Source of the DNA: DATARH01 sp035550515
Lineage (GTDB): Bacteria > Pseudomonadota > Alphaproteobacteria > ATCC43930 > CGMCC-115725
Length of the DNA: 64,000 nucleotides
Reading direction: 5' to 3'
Assembly: GCA_035550515.1 (NCBI GenBank)
Contig: DASZOZ010000047.1
Coordinates: 1 to 64,000, forward strand
Shown here: positions 52,532 to 60,202 of the stretch, in pieces
How the letters are laid out: each line of letters opens with the position of its first letter
Position numbering within the stretch: the first letter of the stretch is position 1
Made by a program: the position numbers and the translations under genes
Notes under the pieces: model-generated
Seen by the model: the letters and a program-made list of their open reading frames with translations, nothing else
The model's database searches: none
What the model was told of the DNA's origin: nothing

Positions 52532-53740
52532 CTAGTTGCCGGGCTTGTAGATCTGGTCGAAGGTGCCGCCGTCGGCGAAATGGGTCGCCTGTGCCTTCCT
52601 CCAGCCGCCGAACACGTCGTCGACCGTGAACAGCGGCAGCTGCGGCAGCTTGTCCTTGTACTTGGCGGCGACTGCCGGATCGCGCGGCCGGTAGAAGTGC
52701 CTGGCGATGATCTCCTGGCCGTCCGGCGTGTAAAGCGCCTTCAGGTAGGCTTCGGCGAGCGCTCTTGTGCCGTGCTTGTCGACATTCTTGTCGACCAGCG
52801 CGACCGGCGGCTCGGCGAGGATGCTGACCGAGGGCACGACGATCTCGAAATTGTCCTTGCCGAACTCGTCGAGCACGAGGAAGGCCTCGTTCTCCCAGGC
52901 GATCAGCACGTCGCCCTGCTTGCGCTGGGCGAAGGTGATCGTCGCGCCGCGCGCCCCGGTGTCGAGGATCGGCACGTTGCGGTAGAGCGCGGCCACGAAA
53001 TTGCGCGCTTTGGCCTCGCTGCCGCCGGGCTGGCGCAGCGCATAGCCCCAGGCTGCCAGGTAGTTCCAGCGGGCGCCGCCCGAGGTCTTGGGGTTCGGCG
53101 CGATGACCTTGACGCCGTCGCGCGTCAGGTCGGGCCAGTCGCGGATATGCTGCGGGTTGCCCTTGCGCACCAGGAACACGATCGTCGACGTGTAGGGGGT
53201 GCTGTTGTCCGGCAGCCGCGTCTGCCAATCGGTCGGCAGCAGCTTGGCCTTGTCGGCGATCGCGTTGATGTCGGAGGCGAGCGCCAGCGTGACGACGTCG
53301 GCTTCGAGCCCGTCGATCACCGCGCGGGCCTGCGCCCCCGAGCCGGAATGCGACGCCTTGAGCGACACGGTCTCGCCGGTCTGCGTCTTCCACTGCTCGG
53401 CGAAGAACTTGTTGTAGTCGGCGTAGAGCTCGCGCGTCGGGTCGTAGGAGACGTTGAGCAGGCTCTGCTCGGACCGGCCGGGCGTCGCGGCGAGCAGCAG
53501 CACCGTCGCGGCGGCGGCGCCGAGACGCAGCCAGCGGCTCAGCTTGCCGCGCCGCAGGAATTGCAGGCGCGGCGCCTTCCGCAAACCGCGCGGCTGCCGG
53601 GGCCGATCGTGCTGTGGCACGATGGCGACGACAAAGCCGCTCAGCGGGTCGACGATGATCTCCGGCTGGTCCCAGCGCTCGTCTACGTAGGAGCAGTAGA
53701 ACGGACCGACTTCGAGCGTCGGAAACGGGTCATGCAGCAT
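52532..53740 (-). CDS. Sulfate-binding protein with a long N-terminal extension
   Basis: A 402-residue periplasmic sulfate-binding protein (CysP/Sbp type) where the mature fold starts near residue 93 (SLLNVSYDPTRELYADYN). Other marks are KASHSGSGAQARAVIDGLEADVVTLAL, LPDNSTPYTSTIVFLVRKGNP, NPKTSGGARWNYLAAWGYAL and GDVLIAWENEAFLV. The signal-like hydrophobic segment is at residues 70-88, preceded by about 65 residues (MLHDPFPTLEVGPFYCSYV...) that are not usual for a signal peptide. A GTG at 53620 would give a more ordinary start. The extension may be a separate small protein fused to it or a mis-set start. Confidence 0.85.
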   Translation of the reverse strand: MLHDPFPTLEVGPFYCSYVDERWDQPEIIVDPLSGFVVAIVPQHDRPRQPRGLRKAPRLQFLRRGKLSRWLRLGAAAATVLLLAATPGRSEQSLLNVSYDPTRELYADYNKFFAEQWKTQTGETVSLKASHSGSGAQARAVIDGLEADVVTLALASDINAIADKAKLLPTDWQTRLPDNSTPYTSTIVFLVRKGNPQHIRDWPDLTRDGVKVIAPNPKTSGGARWNYLAAWGYALRQPGGSEAKARNFVAALYRNVPILDTGARGATITFAQRKQGDVLIAWENEAFLVLDEFGKDNFEIVVPSVSILAEPPVALVDKNVDKHGTRALAEAYLKALYTPDGQEIIARHFYRPRDPAVAAKYKDKLPQLPLFTVDDVFGGWRKAQATHFADGGTFDQIYKPGN

Positions 53741-53759
53741 GGGTCACCCTTGTCGCTGG

Positions 53760-53993
53760 TTATCGCCGGCCCGACGCCGCGCGGCGCTTGCCGCGGCGAC
53801 GGGATGGGGCCGGCCGGTGCGGCGTCGCGGCAAGACGCCGGACATCGGCTTTGATGTCTTCGAGCCGGGCGTAGCTGCGGCCTTCGAGACCGGCAAAGGC
53901 AAGATCGGCCGCGAGGAAGCGAAAACCTGCCTCGGCGCGAACCGCGAGGCCCGCGGCACGGGTCGGGGTCTCAACAGCGTAGATGTCGGTCAT
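53760..53993 (-). CDS. Small hypothetical protein at the head of the sulfate operon
   Basis: A 77-residue protein: an N-terminal part MTDIYAVETPTRAAGLAVRAEAGFRFLAADLAF and a basic tail ending in RRRGKRRAASGRR. No family recognised. It starts with GGAG 6 bp upstream and ends 19 bp before the binding-protein gene, so it appears to be translated as the first cistron of the operon. The tail is suited to nucleic acid contact but no evidence supports a role. It follows the riboswitch-like leader. Confidence 0.5.
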   Translation of the reverse strand: MTDIYAVETPTRAAGLAVRAEAGFRFLAADLAFAGLEGRSYARLEDIKADVRRLAATPHRPAPSRRRGKRRAASGRR

Positions 53994-54006
53994 GGTCCTC
54001 TCCGAA

Positions 54007-54054
54007 AGCGGGCCTGCAAACGACCCGCTGCGTTGGCGTTGCCGGGCTAAAGCG
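54007..54054 (-). promoter_or_regulatory. Leader hairpin and sequence complementary to the SAM-II core
   Basis: On the minus strand the leader contains CGCTTTAGCCC (54044-54054), an exact 11-base complement of the GGGCTAAAGCG end of the riboswitch-like element at 54164-54174. It is followed by a 6-bp hairpin AGCGGG/CCCGCT (54007-54029) directly before the ribosome-binding site of the small ORF. Together these could form the switch's expression platform. This is inferred from pairing only. Confidence 0.45.
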
Positions 54055-54161
54055 TGACGCGACAACACGACCCGGGAGCCGGGCCGGAAGGGGAGAGCCG
54101 GGAAAGGTCGTCGCACATCGGGTCAGCCTCGCTCGCGGAGTGGGCCCACGGATTGCGCCGT

Positions 54162-54213
54162 GGCGCTTTAGCCCTTGGTGACGCGGTGCAAGCTGCCCTT
54201 CAAATCCCGCGGG
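54162..54213 (-). promoter_or_regulatory. SAM-II (metA-type) riboswitch-like leader of the sulfate operon
   Basis: Reading the minus strand, the segments CGCGG-GATTTG, then GCTTGCA-CCGCG, then GCTAAAG occur in the order and spacing of the SAM-II consensus as I remember it (stem, GATTTG, GCTTGCA, closing stem, short linker, GCTAAAG). The P1 arms CGCGG and CCGCG pair fully. SAM-II binds S-adenosylmethionine and lowers expression of sulfur and methionine genes in alphaproteobacteria. Here it lies about 170 bases before the small ORF and the sulfate transporter, so it would reduce sulfate uptake when SAM is plentiful. The pseudoknot arm is only partly convincing. Confidence 0.7.
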
Positions 54214-54234
54214 TTCGTCGCCGAACCGGGTCTG

Positions 54235-54508
54235 AGGCTATATGACGTATTATTAATGTCAATAGAATATTTTAACTTTTATAACTTGTTTAATAGTAGA
54301 CTTTTCCTTCCATCGAATCCATGCGCATTGACCCGCGAAACGCGTGTTCCCGCACCGCCGCTACGCCTGATGCGACCGTGCACTGAGGTTCCAGTTTCAC
54401 GTTATTATGGTATTAAATAGAAAATTTTTCTCCTTGAGAAATGTATAATTGTTCTTGACCGGCCGAGAGGTGCTCTCTTAGCGTCGTCAATCCCAAGGTT
54501 TCCCACCG
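54235..54508. promoter_or_regulatory. AT-rich divergent promoter region between sulfate uptake and cysH
   Basis: About 60 bp around 54240-54300 and another stretch at 54400-54455 are strongly AT-rich (ATGACGTATTATTAATG; GTATAATTG). They lie between the leftward sulfate operon and rightward cysH and most likely contain both promoters. TATAAT at 54444-54449 is a possible rightward -10 box without a good -35 partner. No gene is seen here. Confidence 0.45.
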
Positions 54509-54589
54509 ATGCCAGCCTGTGATGATCAGCCTGCGCTGATCCGCTTGCGCACATCGACGGAGCCGATGATTGCGCCGAAAGATGAACCG

Positions 54590-55363
54590 ATGAGCTTAGA
54601 CGAGGTGGGCGACCCCGACCCCGAGCAACTGCTCTCTGCCCGCGCCGGAGACCCGCGCCGGGGGCGAGGCGAGGTCGACCGGCTGGCCGCCCGATATGCC
54701 GGGCTGGATGCCGCTGAACTGCTGCGCACCCTGATGGCGCGCGAATTCTTCGGCCGGCTTGCGGTGGTCTCGTCGTTCGGCGCGGAGTCGGCGGCGGTCC
54801 TGGCAATGGTCGCCGATATCGATCCGACGACGCCGGTCATATTCCTCGATACCGGAAAATTGTTCGGCGAGACGCTGCGCTATCGCGATCGATTGATCGA
54901 CCGGCTGGGGCTGGCCGATGTGCGGACGATCGCGCCTGATTTGGCGAGCCTGTCGGCGAGCGATCCGGACGGCATGCTCTGGCTGCGCGATCCCGACGCC
55001 TGCTGCGCGCTGCGCAAGGTCGAGCCATTGGAGCGCGCCCTCGCCGGGTTCGACTCCTGGATATCGGGCCGCAAGCGCTATCACGGCGGCGCGCGCGCGG
55101 CGCTGCCGCTATTCGAGACGGACGCGGCGGGGCGGATCAAGGTCAACCCGCTGGCCGGATGGTCGCGGGCCCGCGTGGTCGCGGAGTTGCTGCGCCGCGA
55201 CCTGCCGCGCCATCCGCTCGAAGCGGAAGGTTATCTGTCGATCGGCTGCTTCACCTGCACCGATCGGGTCGGCCCCGGCGAGCCCCTCCGCGCCGGCCGC
55301 TGGCGCGGGCTCGACAAGAGCGAATGCGGCATCCATGCCCCGACCGCGCGGACCAGGCGATGA
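54590..55363 (+). CDS. cysH: Assimilatory adenylyl-sulfate (APS) reductase
   Basis: A 257-residue (from ATG 54590) CysH-type reductase that makes sulfite from activated sulfate with thioredoxin. The ATP-pyrophosphatase-like loop is VVSSFGAES (residues 59-67). The iron-sulfur cysteine pairs are Cys138-Cys139 (DACCALRK) and Cys220/Cys223 (GCFTC), typical for the [4Fe-4S] APS-reductase type rather than the cluster-free PAPS type. The catalytic C-terminal cysteine is Cys246 in DKSECGIH. Earlier ATGs at 54509 and 54566 are possible starts; family similarity begins after 54590. It diverges from the sulfate uptake operon. Confidence 0.88.
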   Translation: MSLDEVGDPDPEQLLSARAGDPRRGRGEVDRLAARYAGLDAAELLRTLMAREFFGRLAVVSSFGAESAAVLAMVADIDPTTPVIFLDTGKLFGETLRYRDRLIDRLGLADVRTIAPDLASLSASDPDGMLWLRDPDACCALRKVEPLERALAGFDSWISGRKRYHGGARAALPLFETDAAGRIKVNPLAGWSRARVVAELLRRDLPRHPLEAEGYLSIGCFTCTDRVGPGEPLRAGRWRGLDKSECGIHAPTARTRR

Positions 55364-55577
55364 GCGGCAATCTTGTCGCGCTGTCGGGCGCAGGTGCTCG
55401 AACGTGCGCTGTGCGGGCGTGGATGGCGCCGCGCCGGGTGCGATGGCGACCGGCTACGCGAGACCGTCGACACCGATCCGGAATTCCACGCCGAGCCTCG
55501 TAACCGAACGACGCGGCGGCCGCGCGGCGTCACCCGCAATCGGTGCTCCGGTCGCCAGCGCCAGCAGGAGCTTGACG

Positions 55578-57155
55578 ATGTTGCCCTTCGCCATAACGCC
55601 TTCACCAGCGGACGCGTCTCCCCCGCATCGCGTGACGCCGGTCGAGCTCACGCGGCCGCCCGCCGTCGCGGTTATCGGCGCCGGGTTCAGCGGCACGCTG
55701 CTGGCGCTGCACCTGCTGCGCCGATGTCCGGATCCGGTCCGCATCCATTTGATCGAACGCAGTCCCCGTTTCGGGCGGGGGCTGGCCTACTCGACCGGCA
55801 ACCTCAACCACGTGCTCAACGTGCCGACCTCGCGGATGAGCGCGTTTCATGACCGGCCGGACGATTTCCTCGACTGGTTGCGGGCGGAAGGCGGCATCGC
55901 GGCCGCGGTGACGCCGCACTGCTTTGTCGCGCGCAAAGTGTTCGGCGATTACGTGCGGCATCACCTGAAGGAGGAGTTCCGGCGCGCGGCCGGCCGCCGC
56001 GGGCGGCTGGTGTTGACGCGCGGCGAGGTGCTCGATCTGCGCGTGGCGCGCAGCGGCATAACGCTCGACATCGACCGCGACCGGCGGATCGAGGCGGATA
56101 TCGCAGTCCTCGCGGTCGGCAATGTCCCGCCCGAGCCGCCGCCGATCGCCGACCGGCGGTTTTACGACAGCGCCCGCTACCGGCCCGACCCGTGGGCGGC
56201 GGACGCGCTGACCGGTCTCGACCCGGACGACGCCGTGATGCTGATCGGCACCGGTCTCACCATGGTCGATACGGTGGTGTCGCTGCTCGACCGCGGCCAC
56301 CGCGGGCCGATCCACGCCTTGTCCCGGCGTGGGCTATTGCCGCGGCGCCACGCCGCCGCGCCGTCTCCGGCCGGCGCGCTGATCGAGCGGCCGCTGCCGA
56401 CGACGGCGGCCGGGCTGACCCGCGTGCTGCGCGAGGAGATCGCCGCGCTTGCCGCGCAGGGCGGCGATTGGCGCACGGTGATCGACGGATTGCGCCCGGC
56501 GACGCAGGACATCTGGCAGGCGATGCCGGCGGAGGAGCGGGCGCGCTTTATCCGCCATTTACGGCCGTGGTGGGACGTGCATCGTCACCGTATGCCGCCG
56601 GAGGTGGCCGACCGGATCGAGGCGGCGATCGCGCGGGGGCAGCTCACCACCGCCGCCACGCGCATCCGCAGGCTGGAGGCTGTGCCCGCCGGAGTCGAGG
56701 TCGCGCACCAGCCGCGCGGGCGCGGTCCGCTGCGCCATCTCGTCGTACAGCGGGTGATCAACTGCTCCGGTCCGGGTTGCGATTACGACCGCATCGCCGA
56801 CCCGCTGGTCCGGGCGCTGCTGGCGCGCGGCGACATCCGGCCCGACCGGCATCGGCTGGGGCTCGACGTCAGCACGAGCTGCGCGCTGCGCAATCGCCAC
56901 GGCGAGATCTGGCAGCGGTTCTATGCCGTCGGGCCGGTGACCCGCCCGGCCTTCTGGGAGGTCACCTCGGTGCCCGATATCCGGCGCCAATGCGAGGCGC
57001 TGGCGGCGCATCTCGCGGCGCGGCTGGCCTCGGCGCGACCCGGACACGCAGAGGCCGCCGCCCTTCGGCAACCCGCTCCGGCGGTTGCCGAAGACGATGA
57101 TGGGCGCGTGCTGCCCCTCTGCGACGAATTCGCCGATCACGCGCACTGGGCGTGA
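55578..57155 (+). CDS. FAD/NAD(P)-binding oxidoreductase, function unknown
   Basis: A 525-residue protein. The FAD-binding Rossmann motif AVAVIGAGFSGTLLALHLLRR (near residue 33) and a second one (DDAVMLIGTGLTMVDTVVSLLDRGHRG, near residue 220) flank LAVGNVPPEPPP, as in the FAD-NAD(P)-binding (NAD_binding_9) group. SRFGRGLAYST-like and HVLNVPTSRMSAF segments are also typical. The reaction is unknown. AGGAG lies 7 bp before the ATG at 55578. Its position between cysH and the regulator/sulfonate genes suggests a sulfur-related oxidoreductase, but this is inferred only from location. Confidence 0.78.
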   Translation: MLPFAITPSPADASPPHRVTPVELTRPPAVAVIGAGFSGTLLALHLLRRCPDPVRIHLIERSPRFGRGLAYSTGNLNHVLNVPTSRMSAFHDRPDDFLDWLRAEGGIAAAVTPHCFVARKVFGDYVRHHLKEEFRRAAGRRGRLVLTRGEVLDLRVARSGITLDIDRDRRIEADIAVLAVGNVPPEPPPIADRRFYDSARYRPDPWAADALTGLDPDDAVMLIGTGLTMVDTVVSLLDRGHRGPIHALSRRGLLPRRHAAAPSPAGALIERPLPTTAAGLTRVLREEIAALAAQGGDWRTVIDGLRPATQDIWQAMPAEERARFIRHLRPWWDVHRHRMPPEVADRIEAAIARGQLTTAATRIRRLEAVPAGVEVAHQPRGRGPLRHLVVQRVINCSGPGCDYDRIADPLVRALLARGDIRPDRHRLGLDVSTSCALRNRHGEIWQRFYAVGPVTRPAFWEVTSVPDIRRQCEALAAHLAARLASARPGHAEAAALRQPAPAVAEDDDGRVLPLCDEFADHAHWA

Positions 57156-57194
57156 AGCGGCGCAGAAGACGGTGCGGCAAGCCTGGTGGAGCTG

Positions 57195-57695
57195 ATGGAC
57201 GGGATCGACCGCAAGCTGTTGGAACTGCTGCAGGACGACGCGACGCTCTCGATCGCGCAGCTGTCGGAGCGCGTCGGGTTGTCCGCAACGCCGTGCTGGA
57301 AGCGCATCCAGAAGCTCGAAGCCACGGGGGTCGTCACCCGGCGGGTGGCGCTGGTCGACCCGGAACGCGTCGGCGTCGGGTTGACGGTGTTCGTCGGCGT
57401 CGAAGCCGGCGCGCACACGCCCGAATGGCTGGCGCGCTTCAGCGCCGGCGTGGCGGCGATGCCCGAAGTGATGGCGTTGTACCGGATGGCGGGCGATGTC
57501 GATTACCTGCTGCATGTCGCGGTCGCCGGCATGGCCGAGTTCGACGCCTTCTACAAGCGGCTGATCGACGTGGCGCCGATGAAGAACGTCAGCTCGCGTT
57601 TTGCGATGGAGCGCATGAAGCACTCGACCGCCTACCCGCTGCATAACGGCGCGTTTCGCGACCGTCGTGTCCATGACGACAGCGAAGAGGAATAA
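57195..57695 (+). CDS. Lrp/AsnC-family transcriptional regulator
   Basis: A 166-residue regulator. The helix-turn-helix is at residues 2-60 (DGIDRKLLELLQDDATLSIAQLSERVGLSATPCWKRIQKLEATGVV), followed by the RAM ligand-binding domain (VGLTVFVGVEAGAHTPEWLARFSAGVAAMPEVMALYRMAGDVDYLLHVAV). It may also be read from GTG 57186, but MDGID at 57195 is the standard family start. It sits just after the FAD/NAD(P) protein and before the sulfonate transporter, so it likely controls one of them in response to an amino acid or sulfur compound. Confidence 0.9.
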   Translation: MDGIDRKLLELLQDDATLSIAQLSERVGLSATPCWKRIQKLEATGVVTRRVALVDPERVGVGLTVFVGVEAGAHTPEWLARFSAGVAAMPEVMALYRMAGDVDYLLHVAVAGMAEFDAFYKRLIDVAPMKNVSSRFAMERMKHSTAYPLHNGAFRDRRVHDDSEEE

Positions 57696-58233
57696 TCTTT
57701 CTGTTGCTGGTTTCATGAAAGAAAAACATACCTGGGCGTGTGAAATAAAAGAAATACGTTACTATTTACACAGCAACATTTACTATGAGATGTTTTTAGT
57801 GGTTAGATCATTGGACCTGAAGCGATGACGATGCCGCTTCAATTTGGCTGCTATTGCGGAAACCGGCCGACGGCTTTGAGCTGTTGTTGATCAGCCTCTG
57901 AAGGGCCGGAGCGCGCCTCCGGCAGCCGATCATCGCTCGCGACCGCGGAGCACGGCTCCCGTCGATCGCAATCTTCAACCTCACTGCGAAAGTAATGCCA
58001 TGTCGCGCGATCAATCCCTGCGTTCGCCTGCCCTGCCGCGTCGGCGCGGCCGGGGCGGCGGGCAGTCTCGCCTCCCTTGGCGTTCTTGGTCGCCGTGTAT
58101 GGGCCAACCGTCCGCCGAGCTTGCCGATCCGGGTAGACGACGATGCGGTGCTGGAAGCACCGCAGCGGCTGCTTGTGCCCGGCGTGACGCCCGAGAAACG
58201 GCCCCACCCCTCTTTCCGACAGACGAGGTTGCG
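57696..58233 (+). other. Leader region of the sulfonate transporter, with a possible small ORF
   Basis: The first 100 bp (57700-57800) are AT-rich and probably hold the promoter. A rightward open frame at 57995-58237 would give an 80-residue Arg/Pro-rich peptide (MPCRAINPCVRLP...) that ends with an ATGA overlap on the permease start. It has no clear ribosome-binding site and a mixed codon pattern, so I do not call it a gene. The rest shows no recognisable feature. Confidence 0.4.
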
Positions 58234-59154
58234 ATGACGACATTCGAACCCCCGCCGTTTACGGACGGCACGGCTCGGCCCCGGGCGACTGCGGCGAACG
58301 CGGTCGCGTTCGACCTCTCCCCACCCGCCGCGGCGGGCATCGCGCGGCCGCGCGTCGCGGAGATCGGCACCCGCGTGACGGCGGCGACCGGTAAATGGTT
58401 GCAGCGCTATGGCGCGGTGGCGGCGTTTTTTCTCGCCTGGCAACTGGCGTCCCGGTTCGACCTGGTCGATTCTTCCGTCATCCCGCCGTTCACGACGGTG
58501 ATCGCGGCGATTGTCGACGGTTTTGCCAGCGGCAAGCTGGTCGACAACATGTTGGTCAGCCTCGGCCGCGCCGGCGTCGCGTTCGGCATCGCCGTCGCGA
58601 CGGCGATCCCGCTGGGGCTGTTCATGGGTTCGTTCCGGCGCTTCGAGGACATCGTCGACTCGCTGCTGCAACTCTTCCGGCAGACCTCGGCGCTGGCGAT
58701 CTACCCGATTTTCATCCTGCTGCTCGGTCTCGGCGAGACCTCGAAGGTGGCGATCATCGGCTGGGCCGCCTTCTTCCCGGTGCTGTTGAACACGATCTCG
58801 GGCGTCAAGCTGGTCGACCGCAAGCTGATCGAGATGGCGCGCATCTTCGGCGCGTCGCGCGCCGACATGTTCCGGCGCGTCGTGCTGCCCGCGGCGACGC
58901 CGGCGATCTTTGTCGGTTTGCGGCTGAGCGCGACGATCTCGCTCTTGCTGCTGGTCGCGGCGGAGATGATCGGCGCCAAGCAGGGGCTGGGCTTCCTGAT
59001 CATCAACTCGCAGTACAATTTCGAGATTCCGATGATGTTCGCGGCGATCGTGCTGCTCGCCAGCATCGGCCTCGCCGTCAATTACGCACTGCTCCTCGTT
59101 CAAGGCCGGCTGTGCCGCTGGGACAACCCACGGCAAGCCGAGCGTGCGTCCTGA
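58234..59154 (+). CDS. ssuC: Aliphatic-sulfonate-type ABC transporter permease
   Basis: A 306-residue permease of the SsuC/TauC group. A polar N-terminal 55 residues precede six hydrophobic segments. Conserved parts are AIPLGLFMGSFRRFEDIVDSLLQLFRQTSALAIYPIFILLLGLGETSKVAIIGWAAFFPVLLNTISGV and the EAA loop EMARIFGASRADMFRRVVLPAATPAIFVGLRLS. It begins the transporter operon (permease, binding protein, ATPase). The exact sulfonate or nitrate/taurine-type ligand is unknown; the sulfur genes nearby favour an organosulfur compound. Confidence 0.85.
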   Translation: MTTFEPPPFTDGTARPRATAANAVAFDLSPPAAAGIARPRVAEIGTRVTAATGKWLQRYGAVAAFFLAWQLASRFDLVDSSVIPPFTTVIAAIVDGFASGKLVDNMLVSLGRAGVAFGIAVATAIPLGLFMGSFRRFEDIVDSLLQLFRQTSALAIYPIFILLLGLGETSKVAIIGWAAFFPVLLNTISGVKLVDRKLIEMARIFGASRADMFRRVVLPAATPAIFVGLRLSATISLLLLVAAEMIGAKQGLGFLIINSQYNFEIPMMFAAIVLLASIGLAVNYALLLVQGRLCRWDNPRQAERAS

Positions 59155-59182
59155 CCACATCCAACCCGTTCCGGAGGCTCGC

Positions 59183-60184
59183 ATGAAGCCGTGGATTTCA
59201 GCCTGCGCGGCAGGCTTTATCGGCATGCTGACCGCCGTTGGCGCAGGCAGCCCGACGCGCGCCGACAATGTCGTGACGATCCGTTATTTCGCCAATCGCG
59301 GCGCCGTCACCAGCTACGAGCTCGCCGACGCGCTCGGCTGGTTCAAGGACAAGGGCATCAGGCTCGAATCCGCGGGGTTCTCGGAGAGCGGTCCGGAAAA
59401 TGTCGTCGCGCTCTCCGCCAATGCCATCGATGTCGCCGGCGTCGCGACCGCGCCGCTGATCAATGCGATCGCGGCCGGTGCCAAGATCGTCGGCGTGATC
59501 CCCGATGTCGGCGTCAGCAAGACGCTCACCAGCCGGTTTTACGTGCTCGCCGACAGCCCGATCAAAACGCCGGGCGACTTGAAGGAGAGGTCGGTCGCAG
59601 TCAATACGCTGGGCGCGCATCTCGACTACACGACCAGGGAGTATCTGCGGCAGAACCATCTGCCCGAGGATTACCTGAAGCTGATCACCGTGCCGGGGCC
59701 GCAACTCGACCAGATCCTGCGTCACAAGCAGGCCGACGTGGTGGCGGTCGGCGGCTGGCAGGCGATCTTCGCCGGGCGGATCGAGGCCGAGGGCGGTGTC
59801 CGGGTGCTGTTCACCGATTACGACGTGCTCGGCGACATCACCCTCGGCAACGACGCGATGAAGCGCGCCTTCATCGATGCCCACCCGCAGGCGGTGAAGG
59901 ATTTCGTGACCCAATCGGCGCGCGCGGCGGACTGGAGCGCGGCGCACCCGGACGAGGCGCGAGGGCTGTTTGCCGACATCCTGCGAAAGCGCGGCGACAA
60001 TCCCGACCTCGCCCAGTACTGGCCGGGCTACGGGCTGCGCGAGCACGCGCTCTTCACCGACCATGACGCCCAGTTCTGGATCGACGCGCTGGCGCGCGGC
60101 GGCAGGCTCAAGCCCGGACAGTTCGCCCCCGGCGATATCCAGACCAATGCCTATAACGATCTCGCGCATCTCGCGCAGCAGTGA
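59183..60184 (+). CDS. ssuA: Aliphatic-sulfonate-type ABC transporter substrate-binding protein
   Basis: A 333-residue secreted binding protein with a signal peptide ending near TRADN. Sequence marks of the SsuA/TauA (NMT1-like) fold are TIRYFANRGAVTSYELADALGWFKDKGIRLESAGFSESGPENVVALSANAIDVAGVATAPLINAIAAGAKI, KTPGDLKERSVAVNTLGAHLDYTTREYLRQN and LRHKQADVVAVGGWQAIFAGR. GGAGG lies before the ATG. It shares an operon with the permease and ATPase. Confidence 0.87.
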   Translation: MKPWISACAAGFIGMLTAVGAGSPTRADNVVTIRYFANRGAVTSYELADALGWFKDKGIRLESAGFSESGPENVVALSANAIDVAGVATAPLINAIAAGAKIVGVIPDVGVSKTLTSRFYVLADSPIKTPGDLKERSVAVNTLGAHLDYTTREYLRQNHLPEDYLKLITVPGPQLDQILRHKQADVVAVGGWQAIFAGRIEAEGGVRVLFTDYDVLGDITLGNDAMKRAFIDAHPQAVKDFVTQSARAADWSAAHPDEARGLFADILRKRGDNPDLAQYWPGYGLREHALFTDHDAQFWIDALARGGRLKPGQFAPGDIQTNAYNDLAHLAQQ

Positions 60185-60202
60185 TCCGGCGGGGGGACCA
60201 TC

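Noticed and set aside
54005..54060. A second SAM-II-like element on the plus strand (GGGCTAAAGCG)
   Set aside because: Only the GCTAAAG end is present; no GATTTG or GCTTGCA block and no matching stem is found upstream. It fits better as the complement of the minus-strand element.
55364..55577. Small open frames between cysH and the FAD/NAD(P) protein, including one overlapping the cysH stop as ATGA
   Set aside because: The 47-residue plus-strand peptide is Arg-rich with poor codon bias, and the minus-strand frame with a hydrophobic start runs into the coding gene; neither has family features.
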